64,000 nt of DNA from Pseudomonas abietaniphila (GCF_900100795.1 NZ_FNCO01000021.1:62001-126000), one strand, 5' to 3'; shown: positions 43,284 through 52,134, counted from the first letter of the stretch. Notes: generated by a model not told the origin, from the sequence alone. Program-made: numbers and translations.

Positions 43284-43348
43284 TCTTCATATCGTCTCAG
43301 CTTACTGATGATCTTCTGGGCGAACGGCGGATAGGTGTTGGTGCTCAT
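43280..43348 (-). CDS. Tiny ORF (22 codons), coupled leader
   Basis: A 22-residue frame (MSTNTYPPFAQ start, basic end) with a good GAGGAA site six to eight bases before its ATG. Its stop overlaps the GTG of the next gene. It could be a true small protein or a leader that couples translation. Confidence 0.5.
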   Translation of the reverse strand: MSTNTYPPFAQKIISKLRRYEE

Positions 43349-43489
43349 GGCTTTCCTCATGTGTAGGGTCATATCTCGCTCTCCGTGATGCTCAGCCACT
43401 CAGTCGGTACGGTGGGACGTGCGCGGTCGCAGTTCATGAGCATCGTTATTGCTTTGATGAAGTGAACTGGTATCGAAATGTCCGACAAA

Positions 43490-43519
43490 CAAAAAAGCCC
43501 CGATCAAAGATCGAGGCTT
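43490..43519 (-). terminator. Rho-independent terminator
   Basis: Minus-strand AGCCTCGATC / GATCGGGGCT stem followed by six T. It lies seven bases after the stop of the 45-residue gene, supporting that gene. Confidence 0.9.
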
Positions 43520-43526
43520 GGTTTTA

Positions 43527-43664
43527 CTATTCAAAAACCACTTTGCAGCATGGTGCGCCGTCAAGTGTCCGGACCATGATCGCAAGCCGAAACAGGCCTT
43601 GAATCACAGTCATTTTTGGTTTCCCGTTCAGTGAGATCAAAACAGAGAGTCTCGGGGTATTCAT
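43527..43664 (-). CDS. Small protein of 45 residues
   Basis: Its ATG overlaps the stop of the previous gene (ATGA), and a terminator follows directly. The sequence has a basic N-terminus, a hydrophobic middle (IQGLFRLAIMVRTL) and a CC pair. Unrecognised. Confidence 0.62.
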   Translation of the reverse strand: MNTPRLSVLISLNGKPKMTVIQGLFRLAIMVRTLDGAPCCKVVFE

Positions 43665-44272
43665 GCCTGGATACCCATCACATTGTTTGGGATGAGAGCG
43701 CAGGCAGCTGGGTTCACCTGCTGGAGGCTACATTTGAAAGCCGCAAGCGCCAGGCTAAATGCTTGTAGAGCTGTGTTGCCGTAACGGGTGAAGTAGTAGT
43801 GTGGATTAAGCCCGGGCTCTGGAGTAATCGCTGCCTTCCACTGCCCCGTGCAATCCCACATTATCAAGACATCGCTTTCCCGACCCTCAGACAGCCTGCC
43901 GTTGAACAAAACCAGCCCATGCATCGCAGATTCGTAAACGGAGTCGCCTTGATCGTCGATCCAGGCCAGAACACTGCCAGAAACCGGCCACTCAGCGCGG
44001 GTGGAGATCTGCTCTGCTAACACCGTAACTTTGCGTGCAGAAGCCGTTGCAATCAGATCAGCCAGAAACAGGTCGTATTCCAGTTTCTCGTTTCGATGCA
44101 GAAACAGGGTTCCTTGTTTCTGCTTCCAATCGAGCCACTGATGGGCCTTGGCGGCGCCGTCACAAGGGATGCGTTTTTCATAACTGGTGAAGTCACGGGC
44201 AGCGAGATGCGCAACCCAATTGTCAGAATTACTCAGATCTGTCGAGATAGTGAAACTGGTTTCGTTGTGCAT
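43661..44272 (-). CDS. Hypothetical protein
   Basis: Unrecognised 203-residue soluble protein rich in Trp and Ala. CAGGAG lies before the ATG. It is co-transcribed with the 45-residue gene. Confidence 0.75.
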   Translation of the reverse strand: MHNETSFTISTDLSNSDNWVAHLAARDFTSYEKRIPCDGAAKAHQWLDWKQKQGTLFLHRNEKLEYDLFLADLIATASARKVTVLAEQISTRAEWPVSGSVLAWIDDQGDSVYESAMHGLVLFNGRLSEGRESDVLIMWDCTGQWKAAITPEPGLNPHYYFTRYGNTALQAFSLALAAFKCSLQQVNPAACALIPNNVMGIQA

Positions 44273-44377
44273 GACGCTGCTCCTGGAGGTTAACCATCGT
44301 CCTCAGAGATGGCTCACACCGAACACTAAAACCCGAGCGTTGAAGGATCTGGCGACATCAAAATGGCTGGGGGCGGA

Positions 44378-45244
44378 TCAAGAACGGGAAAGCGTGAGCT
44401 CCTCGGACAGTTCCTTTTCCAGCATCTGAACAGCGAGGGCGTACACCTCGGGATGCTGAATATCGAAGGCCGGCAGAAATTTGCTTTCTACCCACTGTCC
44501 GCGTACTTCCCCTTTCGATAGCCAAGCCGGCGTATTGCCGACAGGTTGCGTCCAGCGTGTAATGGCCACGCCATAGGCAGCGATCTGCCTGGCGGTGATG
44601 AAGCCCTGCTTACGCAGCAACGCAAGGACCTTAAGAGCAGATTCTTTCCATGAGGTCAGCCGCACAGGGGAAGGCACGCCAGCAGGTAACGAAGTGACCA
44701 TAGCGGGCAGCCGGCAACGCTCCTCCGGGTTCCAGTCGAAAAGGTACAAGCGACCGAACATCGATTTCTGACCCTTTGCCTCTAGCAGACGGTGTTCCAG
44801 ATCGAACGTGGCCTCGTCACCTCGGCTGGTATGCGAGATCCTGGGCACCAGCACCTGGACACCAAATCGCTCCAACATTTTCCGTAACCCCGCCGAGGAG
44901 TCTGTAATTCGTCCGACAATCACAAGCCGGTAATCTGGTCCCGGCCGTGAGTAAAAATCGAGGGCTTCGACAGGCAGAATCTGATCGGCAACTTTTACGT
45001 TCAAAGTCAGCTTTGCTTCAACTCCGATCTGTCGACCATCCTCATGCACGACCAGGACGTCGAAGCCAGCGCACTCGGGATAGCAGGTCCAACCCGGCAG
45101 CTGGTTAAACTCGCGGATAAACAAGGAGCAAAGGTCAGACTCACTGTCGAAGTGCTCATGCGCTTTGGTCCGACGCTTTTCTCCCACCACATCGATCGAC
45201 TGATCACCACTGACCGCGGACTTTGCCGCCATTATCGTTGCCAT
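44378..45244 (-). CDS. PD-(D/E)xK-like nuclease-fold protein
   Basis: A 288-residue protein. GFDVLVV (Asp62) followed by IGVEAKL (Glu76-x-Lys78) fits the PD-(D/E)xK core, with acidic helix residues before it (HFDSESD, then IREFN). The C-terminal 100 residues include a winged-helix-like segment (LRKQGFITARQIAAYGV). It could be a restriction-type, repair or defence nuclease. The ATG at 45244 follows AGGATTGGA. The frame extends to a TTG at 45253. Confidence 0.65.
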   Translation of the reverse strand: MATIMAAKSAVSGDQSIDVVGEKRRTKAHEHFDSESDLCSLFIREFNQLPGWTCYPECAGFDVLVVHEDGRQIGVEAKLTLNVKVADQILPVEALDFYSRPGPDYRLVIVGRITDSSAGLRKMLERFGVQVLVPRISHTSRGDEATFDLEHRLLEAKGQKSMFGRLYLFDWNPEERCRLPAMVTSLPAGVPSPVRLTSWKESALKVLALLRKQGFITARQIAAYGVAITRWTQPVGNTPAWLSKGEVRGQWVESKFLPAFDIQHPEVYALAVQMLEKELSEELTLSRS

Positions 45245-45292
45245 GAAATCCAATCCTTTTGGTTCTGATATGAAGACGTGTGGAAGCGCTGC

Positions 45293-45517
45293 TCACGGGG
45301 CGGGCGCCTCAAAGAAATCAGGCCATAGGCAATGAAATATGTGGTCCTGATGGGTTTCGGCGTATGCCCGGACGCATTCCTTGGTACGCATTGATGGCGA
45401 CAAGAAAAGCATCATGCCGCTGGCGGCACATTCCAGCCGAGCCAACAGGTAGTTACCCGGGCTGAGCTTCGTCACATACACCTCGTGGAGCTGGAGCAGC
45501 CGATACGCCCGCGTCAT
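45293..45517 (-). CDS. Small hypothetical protein
   Basis: Unrecognised protein of about 74 residues from the ATG at 45517. GGAG lies 11 bases upstream. A GTG at 45538 is possible. It is upstream of, and probably co-transcribed with, the PD-(D/E)xK-like gene. Confidence 0.62.
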   Translation of the reverse strand: MTRAYRLLQLHEVYVTKLSPGNYLLARLECAASGMMLFLSPSMRTKECVRAYAETHQDHIFHCLWPDFFEAPAP

Positions 45518-45660
45518 TTTCAGAAGGTCTCCGATCACTGAACGACGGGTAAGCTACCCGCTCAAGATTCTAGATTATGCATTTCGGATTCTATACTCAT
45601 AGTGATGCGTGTTAAAGCACGTGCGATTGGGTCCGCCTCACCCGTGTATTTTTGGACAGC

Positions 45661-45690
45661 AAAAAAAACCCCGGCACTGAGTGCCAGGGT
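45661..45690 (-). terminator. Rho-independent terminator
   Basis: Minus-strand ACCCTGGCAC / GTGCCGGGGT stem followed by eight T. It ends the unit 47103-45748. Confidence 0.92.
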
Positions 45691-45747
45691 CTGGTGGAGC
45701 GTTAAGACGGCGGTATCGACAGGTTCGAATTGCTTCAGACCAATCGG

Positions 45748-46002
45748 TTACTGAAACGCCAACGATTGCCCATCGATTGACTCGCACAATTCTGAAACTT
45801 TAGTCAGGTCACGACGATGGATTAACCTTGCATCGCGATTCGCGTCCTGGAGCACCCTTTTTGCGCACTTAGAAGAATCTGTGACTGCCTGAATCTCGGT
45901 GACACTTGCAGGGGCGAAGTCGCTGCTGATCGCGAAACCACCCCAGACACACAGAGAAAGCGCCAGAGCACAAATGCCTGCAATAGATAGCTTCTTGATC
46001 AT
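45748..46002 (-). CDS. Small membrane-anchored protein, paralogue of 34271
   Basis: An 84-residue protein with an N-terminal membrane helix or signal (about 3-22) and a soluble domain with two Cys. It matches the C-terminal part of the protein at 34271-34699 across about 55 residues. The third ATG of an ATGATGATG run is used (GGGGA seven bases upstream). Function unknown. The two Cys and the spacing between them are kept in both copies. Confidence 0.76.
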   Translation of the reverse strand: MIKKLSIAGICALALSLCVWGGFAISSDFAPASVTEIQAVTDSSKCAKRVLQDANRDARLIHRRDLTKVSELCESIDGQSLAFQ

Positions 46003-46004
46003 CA

Positions 46005-46403
46005 TCATTCCCCTTTTTGGTATGACGCAACAACAGACTGTACGTCGTCGTCTGCAAGCCAGTCGGTGTATACCCGTTCAACGCTTAAGCATTTAGCTTC
46101 ACTCGACAGCGAATCCAATGCTGATTCATTTTCGAACAATGTATAAAATTGCTCGCGCAAGTCTTCGAAATCATACGATCCGGTGTATTCGAGCAGTACT
46201 TGGACTTGCATGAGGAACTGTGTCTTGCTCTTAGACTTGACGCCAACAATGCCTGCGCATTCGCCGGAGTCGACCCCATCGGTACCGTTAAGGCTTCCTT
46301 TAGCTTTGAGGCTTTCAAGTAACCTACGGAATGCCTCGTTTAAGTGCGAAACTTGAATCGATGAAGAAAATTTCAGGACAAAAATGATCTCTGCAAAGGC
46401 CAT
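46005..46403 (-). CDS. Hypothetical protein
   Basis: Unrecognised soluble protein of 132 residues. AAGGAGAGG precedes the ATG. The next gene overlaps its stop region. Confidence 0.75.
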   Translation of the reverse strand: MAFAEIIFVLKFSSSIQVSHLNEAFRRLLESLKAKGSLNGTDGVDSGECAGIVGVKSKSKTQFLMQVQVLLEYTGSYDFEDLREQFYTLFENESALDSLSSEAKCLSVERVYTDWLADDDVQSVVASYQKGE

Positions 46404-46422
46404 GAATACCTCTCCTTATTTT

Positions 46423-47103
46423 TTAATTCAACAGATCGGACTGAATCACGTAGCAGTCTGAATCAAATCGTTCGATCAGGACTTTTCGATGTTCCATCGT
46501 CAGTTCAGCATTATCGAACATGACGTTCTTAAACGTGTTCTGTGCAGTATCTTCATCGTCAGCCAGCACGAGATAAGCTGTGTCGTCGTCATGGCCAGGG
46601 ATCCTTCCGGATACCAGCCAAGCCTTCGCGCCAGACCCGATAAAATGCTTTGACTCAACCGAAATGAATTCTGGAGCAGACTGAGTCGGTGCGGCAGTTG
46701 GCTGAGGCAAAACAGGATTACCTTCCCAACCAGGTGGCAGGTCCCCATCTTTTTCAAGTACATGTGCTACTGCCAGAGGTGTCGCATCTGATCGTGTCCC
46801 ATTCATCCAGTCCAACTGGTTCCACCACAGCCCACCAGCAGGAAGGTATTCCCCTTCTGTGGTGTACATTGTCCAGCAGTCCTGGTGGTACTCATCACAT
46901 TGATTGATCAGCTGTGCCGCCCCGCCGAAATCACCTGCTTCAATTGCAACAGCAATTGCGTAATTCAAAGAGTTTGGTAATTCAACTGGTCTCGCGGCAG
47001 GCAAAGTGGCCTGCCATTCAGCCCACTGCTTTTCATCAATAACCGCGATACCGAAAGCGGAAACTGTTACTACGTAGTCAGCATACGAACGTGCGTTAGT
47101 CAT
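46423..47103 (-). CDS. Hypothetical protein
   Basis: Unrecognised soluble protein of 226 residues, acidic, Trp-rich in the middle. TTGGAGA precedes the ATG. First of three genes ending at the 45661 terminator. Confidence 0.76.
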   Translation of the reverse strand: MTNARSYADYVVTVSAFGIAVIDEKQWAEWQATLPAARPVELPNSLNYAIAVAIEAGDFGGAAQLINQCDEYHQDCWTMYTTEGEYLPAGGLWWNQLDWMNGTRSDATPLAVAHVLEKDGDLPPGWEGNPVLPQPTAAPTQSAPEFISVESKHFIGSGAKAWLVSGRIPGHDDDTAYLVLADDEDTAQNTFKNVMFDNAELTMEHRKVLIERFDSDCYVIQSDLLN

Positions 47104-47177
47104 CAGGATTCTCCAAGGGTAAACATCGTAGGAGGTGATGGCTCACACCGTTCTGTACGATCGAGCAGTCGCGCAGA

Positions 47178-47204
47178 CAAAAAACCCCGGCCGAAGCCAG
47201 GGGT
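47178..47204 (-). terminator. Rho-independent terminator
   Basis: Minus-strand AACCCCTGGC / GCCGGGGTT stem followed by six T. It ends the unit 48078-47237. Confidence 0.9.
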
Positions 47205-47236
47205 TGTGCAGCTGTTCCGAGTCGTAGCGCAAAGCA

Positions 47237-47431
47237 TTAGGCAGGGAAGTAGAGTATCTCCGCCGGGTACACGTAGGCCTCAAGGGTCTTGGAGGAGTTT
47301 GTGAGTTTGATGACGAACTCTCCGGGAGCCCTGCCCGGGCCCGACAAATTTCTTTTGCCGACCACGTACCAGTCCAAACGCTTCATTTCTTTGATCTTGG
47401 TGTCTTGGTAGCTAACGATTGCCGTGCTCAT
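47237..47431 (-). CDS. Small hypothetical protein
   Basis: Unrecognised 64-residue basic protein, beta-rich. The start overlaps the previous stop (ATGA). Confidence 0.7.
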   Translation of the reverse strand: MSTAIVSYQDTKIKEMKRLDWYVVGKRNLSGPGRAPGEFVIKLTNSSKTLEAYVYPAEILYFPA

Positions 47432-48078
47432 TGTTTCTGCTCCATCAGCGCCGGACGGGCAAGCCTCATTGCGTAAGTACTGCCCACCACCCGATCAACC
47501 TCTACCGCGAATTGCATCACACCCTCTGCTACCTCAATCAGATTCAGATCACGGATGATGCGAAACCAGGTGGTACAGAGAGCGTTTCCACCCTCGCTGA
47601 AGTAGGTAGCGGTCAATCGCATTGCACCGGCGTCACCGCGACAGAGATACACCACTGCTTCTTTTGTACCCACTGCCGTTTCGTACGCTTTGGTCGCCAG
47701 CCCCGTTGTGCAGCAGAAACCGATGGTGTCGACCCTCGACCAACCCGAAGCCTCCAACTGATCAGCGATGAACAGTTTGAGTGGATCGCCCTCCCGTCCC
47801 TGCGGATCAACCAGCGGAATCGGTTCGGTACCTAAAAGGTACTGAGCGCCGAGCTCGTCGGCCAGATAATCAGTCACGAAAAAGTGCCCGTCGCCGAGAA
47901 TCTGGAAGACACCACTCTGCCCCTCGATCGGTGATTCAGATTTTTCCGTAACGCTTCGAGCGTCCCGGATTTCAACTCCAGATGCCGTGCATGCTATGCG
48001 GACGATTCCGCCCTGCTCCAACACCTGTTGGGCGAGTGCTGCGGTCAGCGGTGTGTTGCTGATTTTGAGTTTGAACAT
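47428..48078 (-). CDS. Hypothetical protein
   Basis: Unrecognised soluble protein of 216 residues, alpha/beta, with a CC pair near 117. AGGAGA lies before the ATG. Paired with the 64-residue gene. Confidence 0.76.
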   Translation of the reverse strand: MFKLKISNTPLTAALAQQVLEQGGIVRIACTASGVEIRDARSVTEKSESPIEGQSGVFQILGDGHFFVTDYLADELGAQYLLGTEPIPLVDPQGREGDPLKLFIADQLEASGWSRVDTIGFCCTTGLATKAYETAVGTKEAVVYLCRGDAGAMRLTATYFSEGGNALCTTWFRIIRDLNLIEVAEGVMQFAVEVDRVVGSTYAMRLARPALMEQKQ

Positions 48079-48294
48079 GTTGTCTCTCCTGAAACATTGG
48101 CCCTAGTGCCCAGGAGATGCAGAACATCAGATGCGAAGCGAGCCCTCATGAGCAGGCGAATCATTCAGATCCAGCCTGATTTTTTACAGGAATTGTTAGG
48201 CTGGACGGATGAACAGCGGCGCAGAGTGCCTAATTTTTATTCCCCGCTGATCTCTTTATGCTGACAGGACTACACAAATCGGACGCACAGATCA

Positions 48295-48786
48295 GTGAGC
48301 AACCTACATGGCGAATTGAAACACGACCAGAGAGCGGTATCGTGGCAAAGGACGGATAGCGGCGCTTTGGTTATTGGGGGTCGCAGTTACACCTCTGATC
48401 AGATGCAGGGACGTTCCGCGGCCATGGTCGCAGCTGCACACTTTCTTCAGACCCAAGCCCAGCAGCTCACTGAAGCTGAAGCATTGGCGGCAGATCTGCT
48501 TATTGAGGCCGCTGAGTGGGCAAAGCGTGCGAAGCGATGTTGTGATGCTCTATCGCCTGGCCAGCGGCGGACCTATGAGCAGTTGCAGGCGCATCTAGCA
48601 AACCATGGTCGTAGCCCAACCATGGTTGAACTGGCTGAGTTTGACAAAGTGTCCACCAGCACCATCCAGATACGGATACGGGCACTTGTGAAAAAAGGGT
48701 TTGTCTGCAAGGCAGCCAACGTCCGTGGGGGACTTTCGATAACTGATGCAGCGCGAGGCGGAGAGCCAGGTTGGCGACCGCTCTGA
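48295..48786 (+). CDS. LexA-like winged-helix DNA-binding protein
   Basis: A 163-residue protein. Residues 86-155 (LSPGQRRTYEQLQAHLANHG, then SPTMVELAEF, then RIRALVKKGF) match the N-terminal winged-helix DNA-binding domain of LexA. The C-terminal peptidase domain of LexA is absent. Instead an Ala-rich helical region precedes the wHTH. It could be a non-cleavable repressor or activator. The start is a GTG at 48295 with a weak site. Confidence 0.72.
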   Translation: MSNLHGELKHDQRAVSWQRTDSGALVIGGRSYTSDQMQGRSAAMVAAAHFLQTQAQQLTEAEALAADLLIEAAEWAKRAKRCCDALSPGQRRTYEQLQAHLANHGRSPTMVELAEFDKVSTSTIQIRIRALVKKGFVCKAANVRGGLSITDAARGGEPGWRPL

Positions 48787-48957
48787 ACCGCCCCAGTCCT
48801 TTTCCGCTGTGGCAGAAATCATTCTCCCCGGCTAGGCGATTTCTTCGATCTGCAAGGACCCGAGACATGTCCTGCAAGGTTGGGCACAATATTCGGCCGG
48901 GGAGAGACGGATAACGTCCTCGCTATTTTTTACCGTTGATGTAAGCAGGTAAACACC

Positions 48958-49179
48958 ATGAAAACTCTCACAGTACTCAGTGATTTTGAGCACGGGTTCG
49001 TGACTGCTGCCGCATTGGCTGCTCGGTTAGGCGATCCCCATTTGGGTGCGAAGATGCTCGGCGCCGCGGGCTTCGAATCTTTGGATTGTTCGGAACTGAA
49101 TACGGTCGACAAGCAACAGCTCCATTTGGTCAATCAGCAACCGGGCATGAAACTCGTCGGCCTTGGCCAACACAACTGA
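48958..49179 (+). CDS. Small hypothetical protein
   Basis: Unrecognised 73-residue protein, Ala- and Leu-rich. AGGTAA lies before the ATG. Followed 17 bases later by the exported-protein gene. Confidence 0.68.
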   Translation: MKTLTVLSDFEHGFVTAAALAARLGDPHLGAKMLGAAGFESLDCSELNTVDKQQLHLVNQQPGMKLVGLGQHN

Positions 49180-49196
49180 TACTACGGACACCCCAC

Positions 49197-49643
49197 ATGA
49201 AAGCTCCTACGATTTTCGCCGCATCCGCATTGATGCTGCTGGCGGCGACACCCTGCTTCGCCGTATCACTCAGTAATGTTTTTCTTTCCGGCAAGGTGTT
49301 CAAGGGGGATGAGCTCATCACTACATTTGCCTCGCCGATTGTGCTCGGCAACACCCTACCGGTAAAGGATCAGGTCTCTGATGGTACTGGCAGGATGAGC
49401 ACTTTACGGCTCGCACTGACGCCAGAACAGTCCGAAGACAAGGTCATGACCGTGTCTATCAAGGCTGACTGGGGCACCCTTGGAACTCCATCCGAGGCGG
49501 TGTCTGGCGGAACGTTTCGAGATAAAGTCAACGTGGCACAAGGGGAATCAAAGTCGGTATCGTTGGGGAGCTGCGGATATGCAGATGACCAGCTGACCAA
49601 GTGCGATTACAAACTGGTTTTCAGTGCAAACCTCCAGCGTTAA
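49197..49643 (+). CDS. Exported hypothetical protein
   Basis: A 148-residue protein with a signal peptide (about 1-22, ending TPCFA) and a beta-rich mature domain with two Cys. The ATG at 49197 starts the signal peptide. The longer frame from 49086 overlaps the previous gene and is rejected. Probably periplasmic. Confidence 0.78.
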   Translation: MKAPTIFAASALMLLAATPCFAVSLSNVFLSGKVFKGDELITTFASPIVLGNTLPVKDQVSDGTGRMSTLRLALTPEQSEDKVMTVSIKADWGTLGTPSEAVSGGTFRDKVNVAQGESKSVSLGSCGYADDQLTKCDYKLVFSANLQR

Positions 49644-49753
49644 AAGTGCGCTGGCCACGCATGCCTATCCTGACCGCCTCGGCGGGTATAGCGCAGCGCA
49701 GGCTCAAAGCCCTAAGCTCGGGCTGTCACGTTGAACACCGGAGAAAACCCTCA

Positions 49754-49981
49754 ATGTCGAAGCTGCTACCGCTCCAAGCCCACATTTCATTGAGGCTTTA
49801 CGGGGCAACCCCAGAGCACTTTCAGGAAGCGCTCATTGAGGCTTTTGAACAGTTGAAGAAAGGGGATACTTCGAGGTGCCAAAAGGTCTTGGAACACCAG
49901 CAAGGCGGGTACAGCTTTGACGTTACTGCGATGAACCTGGTTGACGACAGACCTCTCCCGGCTGTTCCACCCTCTGCTTAG
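49754..49981 (+). CDS. Small hypothetical protein
   Basis: Unrecognised 75-residue protein. The ATG at 49754 follows CGGAGAAAA. The central helical part, EHFQEALIEAFEQLKKG, is amphipathic. Real but unassigned. Confidence 0.68.
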   Translation: MSKLLPLQAHISLRLYGATPEHFQEALIEAFEQLKKGDTSRCQKVLEHQQGGYSFDVTAMNLVDDRPLPAVPPSA

Positions 49982-50036
49982 CTGGCACTTTCCAAATCCG
50001 CCTGCACGTCTCCAATGCACGAATGAGAACAGGTCT

Positions 50037-50510
50037 ATGCCTCAAAGGGATATCGAACCCCTCGATCTACTGGCCTTCGAGTTCTTTCGAGAGTTCGCTC
50101 GGTGTGAGTACTGCCTAAAGATTTCAGGCTTCCTGACAGGATCACCGAGGGCTCCAAAAGCCAACTGGACAACATTTGCTCAGTCTATAGAACAGTTGTT
50201 CAATGAACCTGGCGAGCAGCTTGCAGATGCGATCGGTTACTACCTTGAGCACCCACCAAAAAAACAGATAGTGGGCGAGGAAGGCCTCACGTGGGAGCAG
50301 GAGCTTCCAAATCACGCCAATGTCGCAGATCTGGTACTGAAACTGGTGTGCCGGGTAAGGAACAATCTTTTTCACGGAGGGAAGTTCAACGGCCACTGGT
50401 TTGAACCGCAACGTAGCGACGACCTCCTCCGCGCTGGCTTGATCATTCTGCGTAGCGCTATTAGCGCTAGTCCTCAGGTCTCCCAAGCCTACGCCGGCCG
50501 GGCAGAGTGA
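50037..50510 (+). CDS. Apea/HEPN-like protein
   Basis: A 157-residue helical protein. VCRVRNNLFHGGKF contains an R-x4-H motif (Arg108, His113) typical of HEPN and Apea-like HEPN domains, several of which are RNases in toxin or defence systems. No nucleotidyltransferase partner is adjacent. The ATG at 50037 follows ACAGGTCT. The longer frame is rejected. Confidence 0.68.
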   Translation: MPQRDIEPLDLLAFEFFREFARCEYCLKISGFLTGSPRAPKANWTTFAQSIEQLFNEPGEQLADAIGYYLEHPPKKQIVGEEGLTWEQELPNHANVADLVLKLVCRVRNNLFHGGKFNGHWFEPQRSDDLLRAGLIILRSAISASPQVSQAYAGRAE

Positions 50511-50640
50511 GCGCTACAGTTGTTGCGTTCTCGCATGCAGGCCGGGGCGCCAAACACCATTGGGTGGCCCCCGTCAATTTGCTATATTTCGACCTTACCT
50601 GATGCATGTATGCGATGCATGGAACAACACCGAGAACACC

Positions 50641-50973
50641 ATGAATAACGATCTCACCGAGGAAGAAATGCGCCGAGCATTGTTCGGCCCCTCACCCGCT
50701 CCGACGGCTCAACCTGTTACTCCAACCATCGAGATACAGGTGCAGGACGCTCCCCCTCAAAAACAGCAACCAAGCAAGCCAAAGAGCTCAAAACCACCGG
50801 CGGGCAAAATCAGAGTGACGCTGCGCGTTGGGAACGTCTATGAGGGGGCGACAGAAGTCTTTGTTCACGACGCATCTACGCTGAGCTCACTTCTAGCGGA
50901 ACAAGAAGCGACTAAGTTGGCTCGCAAGAAATTCAGATACGTGGAAGTGGTTTCAGTGAAACCGTCGTCATAG
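50641..50973 (+). CDS. Hypothetical protein with Pro-rich linker
   Basis: A 110-residue protein with an N-terminal helix (NDLTEEEMRRALFG), a Pro/Gln/Lys-rich linker and a C-terminal beta-rich domain. A weak GAGAAC site precedes the ATG. No family recognised. Confidence 0.66.
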   Translation: MNNDLTEEEMRRALFGPSPAPTAQPVTPTIEIQVQDAPPQKQQPSKPKSSKPPAGKIRVTLRVGNVYEGATEVFVHDASTLSSLLAEQEATKLARKKFRYVEVVSVKPSS

Positions 50974-51235
50974 TTGCGGCCACCCCGGAACAACCAGAGT
51001 CAAGATCCAAAGTTCAGCAGGCCAGAGCTGGCGAAACTTGTTCATATCAGTTTCTGATTCGGGTGGGGCGGATCTCTACCCAACAGCCCCTCATCCAAAC
51101 AGACGGTTGAGTCTTCAGTGCGGGTAGTTATGGCCAGCCGACAGAGTGGAAGGTTTTTCTAAATCAAAGGTCAGGAACAGCTAGTTTTCTACTCCACCTA
51201 ACTATTCCAGCAACACAGCTGGAGGCAGTCATTAC

Positions 51236-51673
51236 CTATTGACCACTGCCCGTTTGGGAATCCTGCATCTGACACTCTGAGATGTGGTAAGCAAAATCGC
51301 CAGTCGGGGCACCGTTGGCATCGAGCTCGAAAAGTGTCGGCCACTCCTGGCACATCTGGTTTCCACAGCACTGACACTCTTCAGGTTCTCCGCGCCCAAT
51401 CGCAATTTGGAACTCGCCGTTATGCCCGTCCGGATCTTCATCCACCAGACGAACTACATCGCCAGCGACCCGTCTCGTGCACGATAACGAATGCAACATT
51501 CGAGAAGTCGTTTGACTCACCAAGTCCGCAACTCGCTGTGAAGGCATGCTCAGCAACGCGTGCTGCAATGCAAGCTCCAAAAGCGATGCGGGTGTAAGGA
51601 CCAGGGTATTGGAGGTAAAAGGACCCTCGACAAGCACCCTTGCCTCGAATTTACTGAATTTCACAATACTCAT
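51236..51673 (-). CDS. Hypothetical protein with CxxC motif
   Basis: Unrecognised protein of 145 residues. ECQCCGNQMC near residue 100 could bind zinc. AGGGGGCG precedes the ATG. Confidence 0.72.
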   Translation of the reverse strand: MSIVKFSKFEARVLVEGPFTSNTLVLTPASLLELALQHALLSMPSQRVADLVSQTTSRMLHSLSCTRRVAGDVVRLVDEDPDGHNGEFQIAIGRGEPEECQCCGNQMCQEWPTLFELDANGAPTGDFAYHISECQMQDSQTGSGQ

Positions 51674-51747
51674 GGCAACGCCCCCTATTCAAAAATCTGC
51701 CTTAAAGCAAAATACCGAATTCAGAAATCAGTTTTAACGCCACGCCC

Positions 51748-52134
51748 CTAGAGACCCGGGGCACACTTAGGGTCTGAAAACGAAAGCGGAGCTGAAACAA
51801 TCCCGCCACAGGCCAGGTCATTGTGAGCGTGATAGTCGAGCGTGTATTTCATCGCCCGGCGTTTGTCGACCTTGAGCGACTGCTCGATCTGTCGCAACTC
51901 AGAGAGGTTCTCGCCGGTGGGCTTTGGGTATGCATCGCGCCAGTCAGCAACGAAGCGCGTGACATAGAAATCATCCATCGCAATCAATTCAGCGAGGATC
52001 TGGTCTTGGGATTCTTGCCGCGAATAGTCGATTCGCTGCGCCTCGGCGCTCTCCATCATCCTTTCATGCTCATCGCGACTGCACATACTGAGACTGATGC
52101 TAAACAGAAGGACCACTACGATGACCTGGAACAT
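51748..52134 (-). CDS. Exported or lipoprotein-like hypothetical protein
   Basis: A 128-residue protein with an N-terminal hydrophobic signal (about 3-17) ending LSMCSRD, which may be a poor lipobox. The mature part is acidic and helical. GAGGCGTGAAGAG precedes the ATG. It lies four bases after the upstream membrane protein gene. Confidence 0.72.
   Translation of the reverse strand: MFQVIVVVLLFSISLSMCSRDEHERMMESAEAQRIDYSRQESQDQILAELIAMDDFYVTRFVADWRDAYPKPTGENLSELRQIEQSLKVDKRRAMKYTLDYHAHNDLACGGIVSAPLSFSDPKCAPGL

Noticed and set aside
43400..43585. Minus-strand frame of 61 codons
   Set aside because: It contains the terminator at 43490-43519. The real gene there is the 45-residue frame 43527-43664.
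45721..45740. GGTTCGAATTGC resembling a tRNA T-arm
   Set aside because: No matching acceptor stem, anticodon arm or D-arm around it.
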